Source: Halorussus aquaticus (lineage in GTDB: Archaea; Halobacteriota; Halobacteria; Halobacteriales; Haladaptataceae). From it: a stretch of 64,000 nt of DNA. Of the stretch, positions 37,244 through 46,518 are shown one piece after another (position 1 is the stretch's first letter; every line of letters begins with the position of its first letter). The position numbers were made by a program, and so were the translations under genes. Under the pieces are notes generated by a model, which did no database searches, had not been told where the DNA came from, and saw nothing but the letters and a program-made list of their open reading frames with translations. The stretch spans positions 496,001 to 560,000 of the forward strand of contig NZ_CP100400.1 of assembly GCF_024218795.1 (NCBI RefSeq). Direction: 5' to 3'.

Positions 37244-37834
37244 CTACATCTGGTCGAGGAGGTCGTTCTTTTTCTCCTCGAACTCCTCGTCGGAGAGAAC
37301 GCCATCGTCGTGCAACTCCTTGATGTTCTTCAGTTGCTCGGTCGGGTCGGGTTCGGAGGCCGCTGGCGCGGTCGCCTGCTGGCTCTCCTTCATCTTCTCG
37401 CGGATGAACCGGGCCATCTCTCGGACTTCGTCGGCATCGGGATCTTGAACCCCGAACTCGTAGGCGCTCCCGCTCGTCTTGACGGTCAACTTCTTGGTCA
37501 CCAGTCCGGTGTCGAGGTCCACGCCCTCGATTCGGCTGTACGGGATGGTCTGTTCGTCGTCGCCGGTCATCTGGGGTATCTTCGAGACCAGTCGCTTGTC
37601 GGTCGCACCCGTGAGAATCGAACTGAGGAGGCTGTTTTTGGCGTCCACGTCAGAACCCAGTACGCCTCGACCCTCGCCTTTCTCTTGGATGTTCTTGCCC
37701 TCGATGACGAACATCACCTCTTCGTCGTCGTCGAGAACGTCGTCCATCTTGCCGATACGCTCGGCCGTTACGTAGTCGCCTTCGGGTTCGTAGTCGAGCG
37801 TCTCGGTACTCGTGTCGCTTCCAAATAATCCCAT
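37244..37834 (-). CDS. PH-like domain protein with C-terminal SHOCT domain
   Basis: 196 residues starting MGLFGSDTSTETLDYEP. Residues 20-135 form a bacterial-type PH domain (EVMFVIEGKNIQEKGEG, TDKRLVSKIPQ, TIPYSRIEGVDLDTG). The last 33 residues, QLKNIKELHDDGVLSDEEFE onwards, are a SHOCT domain, a short C-terminal module of probable oligomerising function. The protein is probably cytoplasmic or membrane-associated. The ATG at 37834 is preferred over one nine codons upstream because the MGLFG start is typical. Confidence 0.85.
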   Translation of the reverse strand: MGLFGSDTSTETLDYEPEGDYVTAERIGKMDDVLDDDEEVMFVIEGKNIQEKGEGRGVLGSDVDAKNSLLSSILTGATDKRLVSKIPQMTGDDEQTIPYSRIEGVDLDTGLVTKKLTVKTSGSAYEFGVQDPDADEVREMARFIREKMKESQQATAPAASEPDPTEQLKNIKELHDDGVLSDEEFEEKKNDLLDQM

Positions 37835-37948
37835 GAGCAAAGTTATCAGACAGTAATGCAATAACGTTAACTGTATATTCTAACAAACATGCATTAGTAA
37901 TAAAACGATGCCCGCTATCGGATTCGCTCGACCGTACGAAAGCGCCGA

Positions 37949-38350
37949 TTACAGCCCTTCGAACTCCCGTATCTGCTCGCGCCACGCGTCGGGAATCGGC
38001 CGAGAGGACCCGGTCTCGCTATCGACCGCCACCTGAACCGTCTCGCCGGTCGCCGCGACTTCGCCGTCGGCCCGGACCTCGTACTCCATCGGGACCGACG
38101 TGTTCCCGAGTTCGGGCACCCGGACCCCGACCGTCACCTCGCCGACCGACCGGACCGGCCGCCGGAAGTCGATTTCCAAGTTCGCCAGTACGGACTCCAC
38201 CTCGTGCAGCGGCACGTCCAGCACCTCCTCGAAGTAGGCCACGCGGGCCTGCTCGAAGTAGGTCGCGTAGACCGCGTTGTTGACGTGACCCATCGTATCG
38301 AGGTCCTGAAATCTCACGTCCACGTCGACGGTAAACGAGTAATCGCTCAT
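37949..38350 (-). CDS. Acyl-CoA thioesterase, hotdog fold (4HBT family)
   Basis: 133 residues. VDVRFQDLDTMGHVNNAVYA contains the Asp and the HVNN pattern of 4-hydroxybenzoyl-CoA-thioesterase-type hotdog enzymes; YFEQARVAYFEE and IDFRRPVRSVGEVTV follow. It should hydrolyse an acyl-CoA, with unknown chain. The start MSDYSFTVDVDVRF puts the catalytic Asp near residue 17, as usual. Confidence 0.9.
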   Translation of the reverse strand: MSDYSFTVDVDVRFQDLDTMGHVNNAVYATYFEQARVAYFEEVLDVPLHEVESVLANLEIDFRRPVRSVGEVTVGVRVPELGNTSVPMEYEVRADGEVAATGETVQVAVDSETGSSRPIPDAWREQIREFEGL

Positions 38351-38540
38351 CGGTCTCACCTCCGAGTGCCCGGTAGTTCGGTCTATCGCTTTCCGGCGTC
38401 GGGGCGGCGTCGCGAATGGGGTCAGTCGGAACGCGCGTACTCGGCGCACGGCGATGGCGAATTAGAGAACCTCGGCGGACCCGGTAACGGAGCGACGCGA
38501 ACGACTGCCGAAACCGACGAGTACGCCACCCGTCCGCCGT

Positions 38541-39278
38541 TCACCCGTAGGTCTCCCGGAGGTAGGCGTCGATGTCGGCGACCGTCTCGGGGTCGTAGGT
38601 CCAGAACCCGCGGAAGATTCCGGTGTCGTCTCCGACCTCCTCGCCGAGGAGCGCGCAGGCCCGACGGTCGTCGCCGCCCCCGTCGAAGACGACGAACCAG
38701 AACGCGCCGATTTCGTCGGCGTCGTCCTCGTGGACCGTCGCGCCCGGCACGTCCGGCGACCAGTCTCGCTCCCCGTAGACGTGTACGTCGAGGAGACTCT
38801 CGCTCGCTAACGCGGCGTAGAGGTCGCGCTGGGCCTTCAGCGCCGACAGCGACTGAAAGCCGGTCCGCAACGTTCCCCGGCCGCGCCGGTAGGCCCGGTC
38901 CTCGATTTCTCGGGTCGTCAGTAGCATCTGGCGCTTGTCGAACGAGGCGAACGTGGTGTCCGAGAGCAGGTCGAGCAGCGCTCGGGTCGCTTCGTCGTGG
39001 GTCCGGGTCGCCTCGCCCCGGCCGAGTTCGAGGTCGGACTCGCGCGGCGAGACGAGGTGGCGGACCGCGGCCGCGCCGACGCTTCCGACGAACTCTCCGC
39101 CGGCGGTCACGACGACGAACCCGCCCGACCCGTCGTCCGGGAGGTACTCGTGTTCGACAGTCACGTTGCGCGTCTCGAAGTGAGAGTCGAGACCCTCGTA
39201 GGGTTCGGGCGCGAACACCGTGACGGTCTTCCGGCGGTCGGCGAACGCGTCGAGGAACTGACGGAGTCCCATCGTCAC
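38541..39278 (-). CDS. DICT sensory domain protein
   Basis: 245 residues. MGLRQFLDAFADRRKTVTVF and the later DICT-type core (FVGSVGAAAVRHLV, FASFDKRQMLLTTREIEDRA, DLYAALASESLLDVHVYG, IGAFWFVVFDGGG) fit the DICT domain, a sensor linked to diguanylate cyclases and two-component systems. No output domain is attached. The GTG start overlaps the stop of the upstream HTH gene by four bases (GTGA), implying translational coupling; an ATG two codons later is the alternative. Confidence 0.75.
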   Translation of the reverse strand: MTMGLRQFLDAFADRRKTVTVFAPEPYEGLDSHFETRNVTVEHEYLPDDGSGGFVVVTAGGEFVGSVGAAAVRHLVSPRESDLELGRGEATRTHDEATRALLDLLSDTTFASFDKRQMLLTTREIEDRAYRRGRGTLRTGFQSLSALKAQRDLYAALASESLLDVHVYGERDWSPDVPGATVHEDDADEIGAFWFVVFDGGGDDRRACALLGEEVGDDTGIFRGFWTYDPETVADIDAYLRETYG

Positions 39279-39682
39279 CGTCCCGTGTGTCGGTCGAAAA
39301 CCGACTCGTCCGACTGCTCGACCCCGTCACGCTGCTGGGCGAGCGAGCGGTCGAGGACGGTCTCGACGAACTCGGGGAGCGATTCGGGCGTCACCGCGCC
39401 GGAGTCGGCGTCGTAGCTCACGTACCCGGCGGCCGCGAGTCGCGGCAGGTGGACGTGGTGGAGCGCGGTCCGAACGCTGTCGCGGTCCCGGGGCGCGACC
39501 ATGTCGCCGGGGTCGTCGCGGGTGCCGAGCCATCCGGCGACGACGGTGGCGACTTCGTCGAGCGCCGCCGACTCGCGGCCCCGAAGGTAGTACAGCGCGT
39601 ATCTGCGGTGGGCGTCCGCGAGAACCTCGAACGCGGCGTCCAACTCGGGGGATGCGTCGGGGTCCGGCGCGTCGTAGTTCAT
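39275..39682 (-). CDS. Winged-helix regulator (DUF7344 type)
   Basis: 135 residues starting MNYDAPDPDASPELDAAFE. FEVLADAHRRYALYYLRGRE and a helix ending in VATVVAGWLG, then TALHHVHLPRLAAAGYVSYD, make the haloarchaeal winged-helix layout often found in two-component output genes. It is coupled to the DICT gene by a four-base overlap, so the pair probably forms a sensing and response unit. The target is unknown. Confidence 0.8.
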   Translation of the reverse strand: MNYDAPDPDASPELDAAFEVLADAHRRYALYYLRGRESAALDEVATVVAGWLGTRDDPGDMVAPRDRDSVRTALHHVHLPRLAAAGYVSYDADSGAVTPESLPEFVETVLDRSLAQQRDGVEQSDESVFDRHTGR

Positions 39683-39860
39683 GCTCCCACGAGAATTAAT
39701 CACGAACGACCATTAACTAGTGGGTCGTGACGGACGACGAATAGCTAGCCGAGTCACGACGAGAGACGAGTAGCCGGTCGGTAGGTGTCGGCGCGAACGG
39801 TATTCAGGTTCGAATGACAAGCGGGGTATTCAAATGCGTCGTACCCTAACTGAGTCTCAC

Positions 39861-40361
39861 ATGGCTAAGTACTCGACTGGTGGGTCGTCCGGCGGCGGTA
39901 GCGGCGACTCGTGCGAACTCTGCGGGAAGTCGAGCGACTCGCTGACCGCGGCCAACGTGGCCGGAGCGCAGTTGCAGGTCTGCTCGGACTGTGCGTCCTC
40001 GCACAACGACAACGCCCAGACCCAGACCTCGACCGACGACGACCGAGAGCGCAAGCGGAAGGCCGCACAGAACACCGCGAAGGCGAGCGGCGTCTACGAC
40101 GGCGATTCGAGTCACTGGGAGGAAGAGGGCACCGACTACGACGACGACCCGCTGCCGTATCTGGTCTCGGGCTACGGCGAGACGGTCGAAGCGGCGCGAC
40201 GCGACGCGGGTCTCCAGCGCGACGAACTCGCCGAGGAACTCGACGTGTCGGAGAACGACCTGCTCGCGGTCGAACAGGGTCGCGCGAATCAGGCCAACGT
40301 CGGCGGGTCGCTCGTCGAGGCGCTCGAAGACCGCCTCGACGTGCAACTGGCCGAGGAGTAG
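39861..40361 (+). CDS. MBF1-like protein: zinc ribbon plus XRE-type helix-turn-helix
   Basis: 166 residues starting MAKYSTGGSSGGGSGDSCE. CELCGKS and CSDCASSH form an N-terminal zinc ribbon. After an acidic linker, ARRDAGLQRDELAEELDVSE and NDLLAVEQGRA form the helix-turn-helix (cro/C1) typical of archaeal multiprotein bridging factor, which may help translation or transcription. The TATA-like GTATTCAAAT, centred 27 bases upstream, supports this start over the ATG at 39834. Confidence 0.85.
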   Translation: MAKYSTGGSSGGGSGDSCELCGKSSDSLTAANVAGAQLQVCSDCASSHNDNAQTQTSTDDDRERKRKAAQNTAKASGVYDGDSSHWEEEGTDYDDDPLPYLVSGYGETVEAARRDAGLQRDELAEELDVSENDLLAVEQGRANQANVGGSLVEALEDRLDVQLAEE

Positions 40362-40550
40362 TGGCTTCGCCGACCGGAGGCGACTTCGCCTCGCAGACGG
40401 TGACTCCGCAGAACGAAGGTGACCACACCGAGCGAGTATTTCCTCTCGCGCACGCTCGCGCGACTGTCTCCGACGAATCGGCCTCTCGCCGTTTCTCGAC
40501 GCGCTCCGCCCTCCCGTAATCTTATTTACGCCGACCGTGGTGCAACTGAC

Positions 40551-41519
40551 ATGGACATCGGCGTTCTCACAGTCCCGCTCGGCGGACAGTCGCTCGACGA
40601 CGCGCTCGCGTACCTCCACGGTATCGGCGTGGACGCTGTCGAACTCGGGTGCGGCGGCCACCCCGGCGACTCCCACCTGCCCCGCGAGGAGTATCTGGAC
40701 GACGACGAGGCTCAGGACCACCTCTTCGACCTGTTGGACGAGTACGAGATGCGCATCTCGGCGCTGGCGACGCACAACAACCCGCTGCACCCCGACGAGG
40801 AGACGGCGGAGGAGGCCGACACCGAACTCCGGGAGGCCATCGAACTCGCCGACCAGTTGGACGTGAACACGGTCACGTGCTTCTCGGGGCTTCCCGCGGG
40901 GAGTCCGAACGACGAGACGCCCAACTGGGTCACCGCACCGTGGCCGGGAGAACACGCCGAGGCCCACGAGTACCAGTGGGAGGAAGTCGCCGTCCCGTAC
41001 TGGTCGGACCTCGCAGAACACGCCGCCGACCACGGCGTGGACGTGGCAATCGAGATGCATCCGAACATGCTGGTGTACGAGCCATCGGGGATGCTGCGCC
41101 TGCGCGAGGCGACCAACGAACGCATCGGCGCGAACTTCGACCCCTCTCACCTCTACTGGCAGAACATCGACATCACCGACGCCATCCGCTTCCTCGGCGA
41201 ACACGACGCCATCCACCACTTCCACGCCAAGGACACCAAGGTCTACGACGCCGAGGCCCGCACCAAAGGCGTCCTCGATACGACGCCCTACGACGAGGAG
41301 GCCGACCGCTCGTGGCTGTTCCGGTCGGTCGGGTACGGCCACGGGGAGGACCACTGGAAGGACGTCGTCAGCACGCTCCGGATGGTGGGCTACGACGGCG
41401 CGCTCTCCATCGAACACGAGGACTCGCTGACCAGTTCCAACGAGGGACTGGAGAAGGCGGTGGCGATGCTCCAGCGCGCGGTGTTCCGCGACCGACCCGG
41501 CGAGGCATACTGGGCGTAA
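40551..41519 (+). CDS. Sugar phosphate isomerase/epimerase (xylose-isomerase-like TIM barrel)
   Basis: 322 residues. The family pattern is clear: GVDAVELGCGGHPGDSH, SALATHNNPLHPD, TVTCFSGLPAG, VAIEMHPNMLVY, NFDPSHLYWQNID, IHHFHAKDTK and LSIEHED supply the acidic and histidine metal ligands. The precise sugar substrate is unknown. The Gfo/Idh/MocA oxidoreductase gene 1.4 kb downstream is the usual partner type in sugar or inositol breakdown. The ATG is 27 bases after a TATA-like CTTATTTA. Confidence 0.9.
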   Translation: MDIGVLTVPLGGQSLDDALAYLHGIGVDAVELGCGGHPGDSHLPREEYLDDDEAQDHLFDLLDEYEMRISALATHNNPLHPDEETAEEADTELREAIELADQLDVNTVTCFSGLPAGSPNDETPNWVTAPWPGEHAEAHEYQWEEVAVPYWSDLAEHAADHGVDVAIEMHPNMLVYEPSGMLRLREATNERIGANFDPSHLYWQNIDITDAIRFLGEHDAIHHFHAKDTKVYDAEARTKGVLDTTPYDEEADRSWLFRSVGYGHGEDHWKDVVSTLRMVGYDGALSIEHEDSLTSSNEGLEKAVAMLQRAVFRDRPGEAYWA

Positions 41520-41603
41520 CCCGGGATTCGACGGCGACCTCCCGGCGGTCCCGTTCTTCGAATACCACCAGTACTTTGTCCGGGAGCGCGAATCGTCGTC
41601 CCG

Positions 41604-41792
41604 ATGTCACGTCCGCGACCCGTCGAGATTCTCGTTCCGATGACCGCGCTCGGAGGTGTCGGTTTCCTGTTCGGTGCCGATCTAGCTGGCGAACCCGCAG
41701 CGGTCGGTGGTGCGGCGCTCGGGGCTATCGTCGGTACCGCTCTCGGGTCGGTCGTCGCCGTCCCGAAGACGACCGGTCGAGACGCCGAGTGA
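41604..41792 (+). CDS. Small membrane protein
   Basis: 62 residues with two hydrophobic stretches (ILVPMTALGGVGFLFG and VGGAALGAIVGTALGSVV) and a short charged C-terminus. Gly/Ala-rich helices suggest tight packing. Unknown function. It is convergent with the Nudix gene, ending eight bases before it. Confidence 0.5.
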   Translation: MSRPRPVEILVPMTALGGVGFLFGADLAGEPAAVGGAALGAIVGTALGSVVAVPKTTGRDAE

Positions 41793-41800
41793 CTCTGCAG

Positions 41801-42295
41801 TCAGAGTGCGGACGGCAACGCCTCTGGATAGAGGGTGTCGCCGTCCTCGAAGTCGGCGACTGACTTCCAGACGCACTCGATTTCCTCGCCCGTGTCGGGT
41901 TCGCGGGCCGTGAACTCCTCGCGCTCGTAGGGCCAGTCTTCCACGATGTCGGTCTCGTAGACCCGCCACACCTCGTGGCGGATCTCGCCGTCGAACGTGA
42001 ACACGTCCTCGTAGGTTTCGACGGGGAAAACCCCCGCCAGTTCGACGCCCAGTTCCTCCCGGAACTCCCGGCGGAGCGCCTCCTCGCCGCGCTCGCCGAA
42101 CTCGACGCCGCCCCCGAGCGGTCGGTAGAACGTCTCGTCCGACTCGGGGTCGCGGTGGCGCTCGACCAGCAACTCCTCGGGGGTCTCGCCGTCGGTCTCC
42201 TGTTCGGTGGCCTCACGGCCGCCGGTCGCTCGCCCGGTGTGCCTTGCGCGGCGGACGACGCCGACTGCGACGACTCGAATCGCGCGCTCGGTCAT
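41801..42295 (-). CDS. Nudix hydrolase
   Basis: 164 residues. The Nudix box GGVEFGERGEEALRREFREE, continuing LGV, fits Gx5Ex7REUxEExGU and binds Mg2+ for cleavage of nucleoside-diphosphate-X bonds. MTERAIRVVAVGVVRRAR starts at 42295; an acidic Gly-rich insert lies between the first strands. The substrate cannot be told. The longer upstream frame overlaps the next divergent gene and was not used. Confidence 0.92.
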   Translation of the reverse strand: MTERAIRVVAVGVVRRARHTGRATGGREATEQETDGETPEELLVERHRDPESDETFYRPLGGGVEFGERGEEALRREFREELGVELAGVFPVETYEDVFTFDGEIRHEVWRVYETDIVEDWPYEREEFTAREPDTGEEIECVWKSVADFEDGDTLYPEALPSAL

Positions 42296-42416
42296 GCTGT
42301 CCCGTAGTCGGGGACGATGGCTAAAGCAAACGGTCGCTGTCGGGGCGACGGTCGGGCCGGTCTCTGCATCCCGAAACGCCGCTACCACTTTTGTGCTATA
42401 GGTGGAAGTACCCAGT

Positions 42417-42800
42417 ATGGTGGACGCAGCATCAGACGACATCGCGGACCAGTTAGTCAGCGCCTGCCGAACGTCCGTCGGCGACGAACTCCGGAGCATC
42501 ACCTACTTCACCGAGGACGCCGAGGAGCAACTCTACCTCCGCGAGGACCTCGACCCCGGCGCGGACCTCGTGGGGTTCGCGGACAACGAGCGCCTCGGCT
42601 TCCGGACGCAGGCGGTGTATCAGGACACCGAACTCGGCGGCTACCGATTCAACATCCGCGTGTTCGAGCGCGGCTACCTGACTCGGGTCATCGTCGGCGA
42701 CCACGGCGCGTTCGTGACGACGGACGAGATGGAGATGGACCTGTTCAAGGAACTCGCCTCGGCGGTCGAGTCCGTCCTCGCCGAAGAGGTCTCCGAGTGA
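42417..42800 (+). CDS. Conserved haloarchaeal protein, unknown function (DUF7522-like)
   Basis: 127 residues starting MVDAASDDIADQLVSACRT. Sequence features include VGDELRSITYFTEDAEEQLY, YRFNIRVFERGYLTRVIVGD and FVTTDEMEMDLFKELASAV. I recall a widely distributed haloarchaeal family of this type and place it there tentatively. No enzyme motif. A GTG five codons upstream is an alternative start. Confidence 0.65.
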   Translation: MVDAASDDIADQLVSACRTSVGDELRSITYFTEDAEEQLYLREDLDPGADLVGFADNERLGFRTQAVYQDTELGGYRFNIRVFERGYLTRVIVGDHGAFVTTDEMEMDLFKELASAVESVLAEEVSE

Positions 42801-42900
42801 GGAGTCCGCCGCGCGGGCGATTCGAACCGGGCGGCACCCAACGACCCGAACCGACCGATTCCCTGAAATATTAAGCGTCTCCCGCGAGTACCCCGACGAC

Positions 42901-44070
42901 ATGACTGTTCGAGTCGGCGTTCTCGGTTACCGATTCATGGGTAAAGCCCACGCCAACGCCATGGCGCGACTGCCGATGTTCTTCCCGGACGCCCCGGACG
43001 TCGAGCGCCACGTCCTCGTCGGCCGCGACGAGGACGCGCTCGCGGACGCGGCCGACCGCCTCGGGTTCGAGAACACGGCGACCGACTGGAGAGACGTGGT
43101 CGAGGAAGTGGACGCGTTCTACAACCTCGGACCGAACCACGTCCACGTCGAACCCTCCGTCGCGGCGCTCAAAGCGGGCACGCCGGTCCTCTGCGAGAAA
43201 CCGCTGGCGAACGACCTCGACGGGGCCGAGCGTATGGCCGACGCCGCCGAAGACGCCGGTGTGCCGACCGCCACCGCGTTCAACTACCGGTTCGTCCCGG
43301 CCATCCGGTACGCGAAGAATCTCATCGAAGACGGTGCTCTCGGCGAAATCCGACACTTCCGAGGGCGCTATCTACAGGACTGGCTGGCGGACCCCGAGGC
43401 CCCGTGGTCGTGGCGCAACTCCGCGGAGATGGCCGGGAGCGGGGCGCTGGGCGACTTGGGTGCCCACACCATCGACCTCGCCCGGTTCCTCGTCGGCGAC
43501 GTGGAGCGCGTCTCGGGCCACCTCCGGACGTTCGTGGACGAGCGCCCGGTCGAAGGCGACGAGGACGGAGCGGAGCGCGGTGAAATCGAAACTCGGCCCG
43601 TCACGGTGGACGACGCCTACTCCGCGCAGGCCGAACTGGAGGGCGGCACGATGGCGACCTTCGAGGCCTCCCGGTTCTCGACCGGTCACAAGAACGACCA
43701 CACCATCGAAATTCAGGGGTCCGAGGGGAGCCTGAAGTTCTCGCTCGAACGACTGAACGAGTTGGAGGTCCTCCGGAAGGGCAACCGCGGCTACGAGACG
43801 ATTCTGGTGACCGAGGCGGACGACCCCTACGTCGAACACTGGTGGCCGCCGGGCCACGTCCTCGGTTGGGAGCACACCTTCGTCCACGAGAACTACGAGT
43901 TCCTCTCGGCGGTGGACGGCGCGGCGTCAGAGACCGGGCGCGGAGGCGGTGAAACCGCCGACGGGTCGGGCGACTATCACCCGAACTTCGAGGACGGACT
44001 GGCGGTCCAGCGCGTCCTCTCGGCGATTCAGGAGAGCGACGAGCGCGGCGAGTGGGTCGAAGTAGCGTAG
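42901..44070 (+). CDS. Gfo/Idh/MocA family NAD(P)-dependent oxidoreductase
   Basis: 389 residues. The Rossmann start MTVRVGVLGYRFMGKAH has the dinucleotide GxxxxG pattern; VLCEKPLANDLDGAERM contains the catalytic-region EKP; FNYRFVPAIRYAKNLI and GDLGAHTIDLARFL are in the C-terminal substrate domain. It oxidises or reduces a sugar or inositol derivative. An acidic insert near residue 220 is variable. The ATG follows a TATA-like AATATTAAGC by 27 bases. Together with the isomerase at 40551 it suggests sugar breakdown. Confidence 0.93.
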   Translation: MTVRVGVLGYRFMGKAHANAMARLPMFFPDAPDVERHVLVGRDEDALADAADRLGFENTATDWRDVVEEVDAFYNLGPNHVHVEPSVAALKAGTPVLCEKPLANDLDGAERMADAAEDAGVPTATAFNYRFVPAIRYAKNLIEDGALGEIRHFRGRYLQDWLADPEAPWSWRNSAEMAGSGALGDLGAHTIDLARFLVGDVERVSGHLRTFVDERPVEGDEDGAERGEIETRPVTVDDAYSAQAELEGGTMATFEASRFSTGHKNDHTIEIQGSEGSLKFSLERLNELEVLRKGNRGYETILVTEADDPYVEHWWPPGHVLGWEHTFVHENYEFLSAVDGAASETGRGGGETADGSGDYHPNFEDGLAVQRVLSAIQESDERGEWVEVA

Positions 44071-44081
44071 CGAGTCCGTAC

Positions 44082-44537
44082 TCACTCGACGTCCTCCGGG
44101 TCCTCACCGAATCTGGTGGCTTCGACGAACTGCTCCGAGAGAAAATCCTCCAGCAGGAGGAACACGTTGTACAGCACCGTGGCCTGAAACCCCACGAGCG
44201 GGAAGGCGAACCACCCAGGCGTCGAGTGGGAGACGACGAACCGGACCAGCAGGTAGGCGACGACGAGGTTGCCCAGCGTCGAGACGACGTGGACCATCGA
44301 GGTGACGACGAGGGGTGTCTCGTCGGACTCCGGCTCTCTGACCATCTTTCGAAACGCCACCGCTCCGAGAACCCCGAAGCCGAATATCGCGCCGAACGCC
44401 AGCAGGAGGATGTCGAACAGGCCCGGTGTCTGGACCTTCGAGATGAGCATCGCCCCCGACCCCCAGATGGTGAGCGTGTAGCCGTAGGCCTCCGACTCGG
44501 CGGTGAGGTTGTGAGCGAGTCGGCTCCTCGCGTCCAT
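44082..44537 (-). CDS. Four-helix membrane protein, unknown function
   Basis: 151 residues, starting MDARSRLAHNLTAESEAYG. Four hydrophobic helices: TLTIWGSGAMLIS, FDILLLAFGAIFGFGVLG, VTSMVHVVSTLGNLVVAYL, FAFPLVGFQATVLYNVFLL. The C-terminus is acidic. No family recognised. It converges on the oxidoreductase gene with a gap of 11 bases. Confidence 0.65.
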   Translation of the reverse strand: MDARSRLAHNLTAESEAYGYTLTIWGSGAMLISKVQTPGLFDILLLAFGAIFGFGVLGAVAFRKMVREPESDETPLVVTSMVHVVSTLGNLVVAYLLVRFVVSHSTPGWFAFPLVGFQATVLYNVFLLLEDFLSEQFVEATRFGEDPEDVE

Positions 44538-44652
44538 CGGAGAAATGACCACGGGCAACTCCTTTTGCTTGCTGGGCGGACCGCGGGACGCCGCCGTCGG
44601 TCAGAACTCCCCGACGCCAGCGTCGGTCAGAATTTCCGGACCGCTTCGCCAG

Positions 44653-45504
44653 TCAGAACTCCTGAACCCCCTCGTCGGTGACGACGGCGTCGAGCAGGTC
44701 TGTGGGGGTCGCGTCGTAGGCCGGATTCTCCACCGAGAAGCCCTCCGCGGGTTCCAGCAGGACCTCGCTGGCCGACCGGAAGTCGTTCTCGAAGCGGAAC
44801 CCCTCGCCGACGAGTTTCGCCGACGACCCGACGACGGTAACGGGAACGTCCACTCGGTCGGCGGTCGCGGCCAGCGGGAACGTGCCGATTCGGTTGTAGA
44901 GGGTGTCCCCGACGATGCAGTCCATCCCCAGCAGCACGCGGTCGCACTCGGGGAGGAAGTGACCCGACGCCCCGTCCACCACGAGGTGGGCGTCCACGCG
45001 GTCCATCTCGGCGAGGACGCGGGCGGTCTTGCGCCCGAGGTAGCGCGGCCGGGCCTCCGTGACGTACACCGTGAGGTAGCGACCCTCGGAGACGGCCTGC
45101 TCGATGGTCTCCAGCACGGTCGAGGAGTAGTCGTGGGTCAGAATCGTCGCGCCGTCCTCCACGAACTCCACGGCGTTCCGGGCCGCGCGGCGCTTGGCGG
45201 TCTCGACCTGCTCGACCACGTCCTCCACGGCGTCGCCGAGCGCGTCCTTCGCGTCCGCGACGGTCTCGGCGTCGGCGTCCTCGACCATCGAGACGATGGC
45301 GCGCTGGGTCGTCACCAGCGAGGCGTGGGAGGGGTTCGCCCGCCGGAGCGCGGAGGAGTTGCGTTCGAGGTCGCGCTCGAAGTCCTCGACCGAGGCGAAC
45401 TCGCGCTCGCGGAGGTCCTCCAGCGCGCGAGCGGCCTTCACGGCGACCACGGAGGAGCTGTGGGTCTGCATCTCCCGAATCTCCTCGACCGTCTCGTCTA
45501 TCAT
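44653..45504 (-). CDS. eIF2B-related isomerase (ribose-1,5-bisphosphate isomerase type)
   Basis: 283 residues starting MIDETVEEIREMQTHSSSV. The helical N-terminal domain is followed by ATILTHDYSSTVLETI, VYVTEARPRYLGRKTARVL, LLGMDCIVGDTLYNRIGTF, VPVTVVGSSAKLVG: the Rossmann-like eIF2B/MtnA/R15P isomerase superfamily. In haloarchaea such proteins include the ribose-1,5-bisphosphate isomerase of the nucleoside degradation pathway, as well as proteins annotated as translation initiation factor 2B. The DYSST and DCIVGD motifs favour the isomerase reading. Residual uncertainty is which subgroup. Confidence 0.8.
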   Translation of the reverse strand: MIDETVEEIREMQTHSSSVVAVKAARALEDLREREFASVEDFERDLERNSSALRRANPSHASLVTTQRAIVSMVEDADAETVADAKDALGDAVEDVVEQVETAKRRAARNAVEFVEDGATILTHDYSSTVLETIEQAVSEGRYLTVYVTEARPRYLGRKTARVLAEMDRVDAHLVVDGASGHFLPECDRVLLGMDCIVGDTLYNRIGTFPLAATADRVDVPVTVVGSSAKLVGEGFRFENDFRSASEVLLEPAEGFSVENPAYDATPTDLLDAVVTDEGVQEF

Positions 45505-45774
45505 ACATGAACGGACTCCGCCGCGGGCCAAATGTCTTGCTTCTCCGGGCGCGAGCGAGGCGTCCGCGGGGTCGGCACGTCGTCGCTCCGAGATTCACGC
45601 CCGGACCGTCTCCGGTCGAACCGTCGATTCCGTCGCGGCACGCGCCACCTCCGTCTCCACCGCCACTCGGTCGGCCGAATCACCCACCCCAATAGCGCGC
45701 GACGATAGCCGCCAGCACGAGGTCCGAGGTCCACAGGCGACAGTGGAAAGTGCACTCCCCGCGTACCACCGCGC

Positions 45775-46119
45775 ATGACCGCAGTTCGCTACTACTGCCC
45801 GCGGTGCGGGGCCATCGCCGAACTCGACCGTGAGGGGTACCTCGCGGACAAGTGCGTGACGCCCGTCCCGTTAGACGGGTGGGAGTACGCCGACGCGTAC
45901 GACGACTTCGACGACAGCGCGGCCGACGGCGTGGAAATCGTCTGCGGCGCGGCGGAGACGGAGGGCGAGGGCTGTGGCGAGGTCTACTACCTGAGTTTCG
46001 TGAAGTTCGAGGACGGCGAGGAAGTGGACCCGAAGGAACGGTCGTTCGTCCCGCCGTCGGTGGACGGTCCCTCGATAGGAGAGTCGGAGGACGGGCCGCG
46101 ATTCGACTTCGACCCGTAA
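45775..46119 (+). CDS. Zinc-ribbon-containing haloarchaeal protein
   Basis: 114 residues, acidic. MTAVRYYCPRCGAIAELDRE has a CxxC; ADKCVTP and VEIVCGAAET plus GEGCGEVYYLSFVKFED supply further cysteines, so a zinc site is likely. The C-terminus is disordered and Asp/Glu/Pro-rich. Unknown role. Confidence 0.7.
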   Translation: MTAVRYYCPRCGAIAELDREGYLADKCVTPVPLDGWEYADAYDDFDDSAADGVEIVCGAAETEGEGCGEVYYLSFVKFEDGEEVDPKERSFVPPSVDGPSIGESEDGPRFDFDP

Positions 46120-46151
46120 TCGCGGTACTCGGCGCTCTTCGTCTGCGGAGT

Positions 46152-46313
46152 TCAGTCCTCGTCGTCGGTCGGTTCACCGTCAGCACGTCGTTTCAGGTAC
46201 TGGTCGAGGAGTTCTCGGATGGCGGCTTCCCGGTTCTCCCGGTGGTCCGCGAACGCGATGTCGTCGATTCGTTCGAGTTCCCCCTCGTCGAGTTCGAGTG
46301 TGACCGTCTCCAT
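46152..46313 (-). CDS. Ribbon-helix-helix (CopG-like) protein
   Basis: 53 residues from METVTLELDEGELERIDD. The first beta strand (TVTLELDE) and two helices (LERIDDIAFADHREN, REAAIRELLDQYLKR) fit the RHH fold of small DNA-binding repressors. No toxin gene adjoins it. ATGs at 46334 and 46361 would extend it by 7 or 16 residues; the shorter start agrees with related proteins. Confidence 0.8.
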   Translation of the reverse strand: METVTLELDEGELERIDDIAFADHRENREAAIRELLDQYLKRRADGEPTDDED

Positions 46314-46518
46314 GTCGAGGTGGTCCTGATGCATATTGGGAATCCACCGAAGCACGGACACAAATAAATTCGTCAGACGGACGGCCGACGCCGACCGAAC
46401 GTGAAGAGCTACTGAGTGAAACGAGAAGGCAGAGTCGGAAGAAGGGAAATCAGAGACGGGGAAGACCGCAAACGAAGAACGAGCGAAGAGGTAGTAGCGT
46501 AAATCGCGTGTTTTCAGT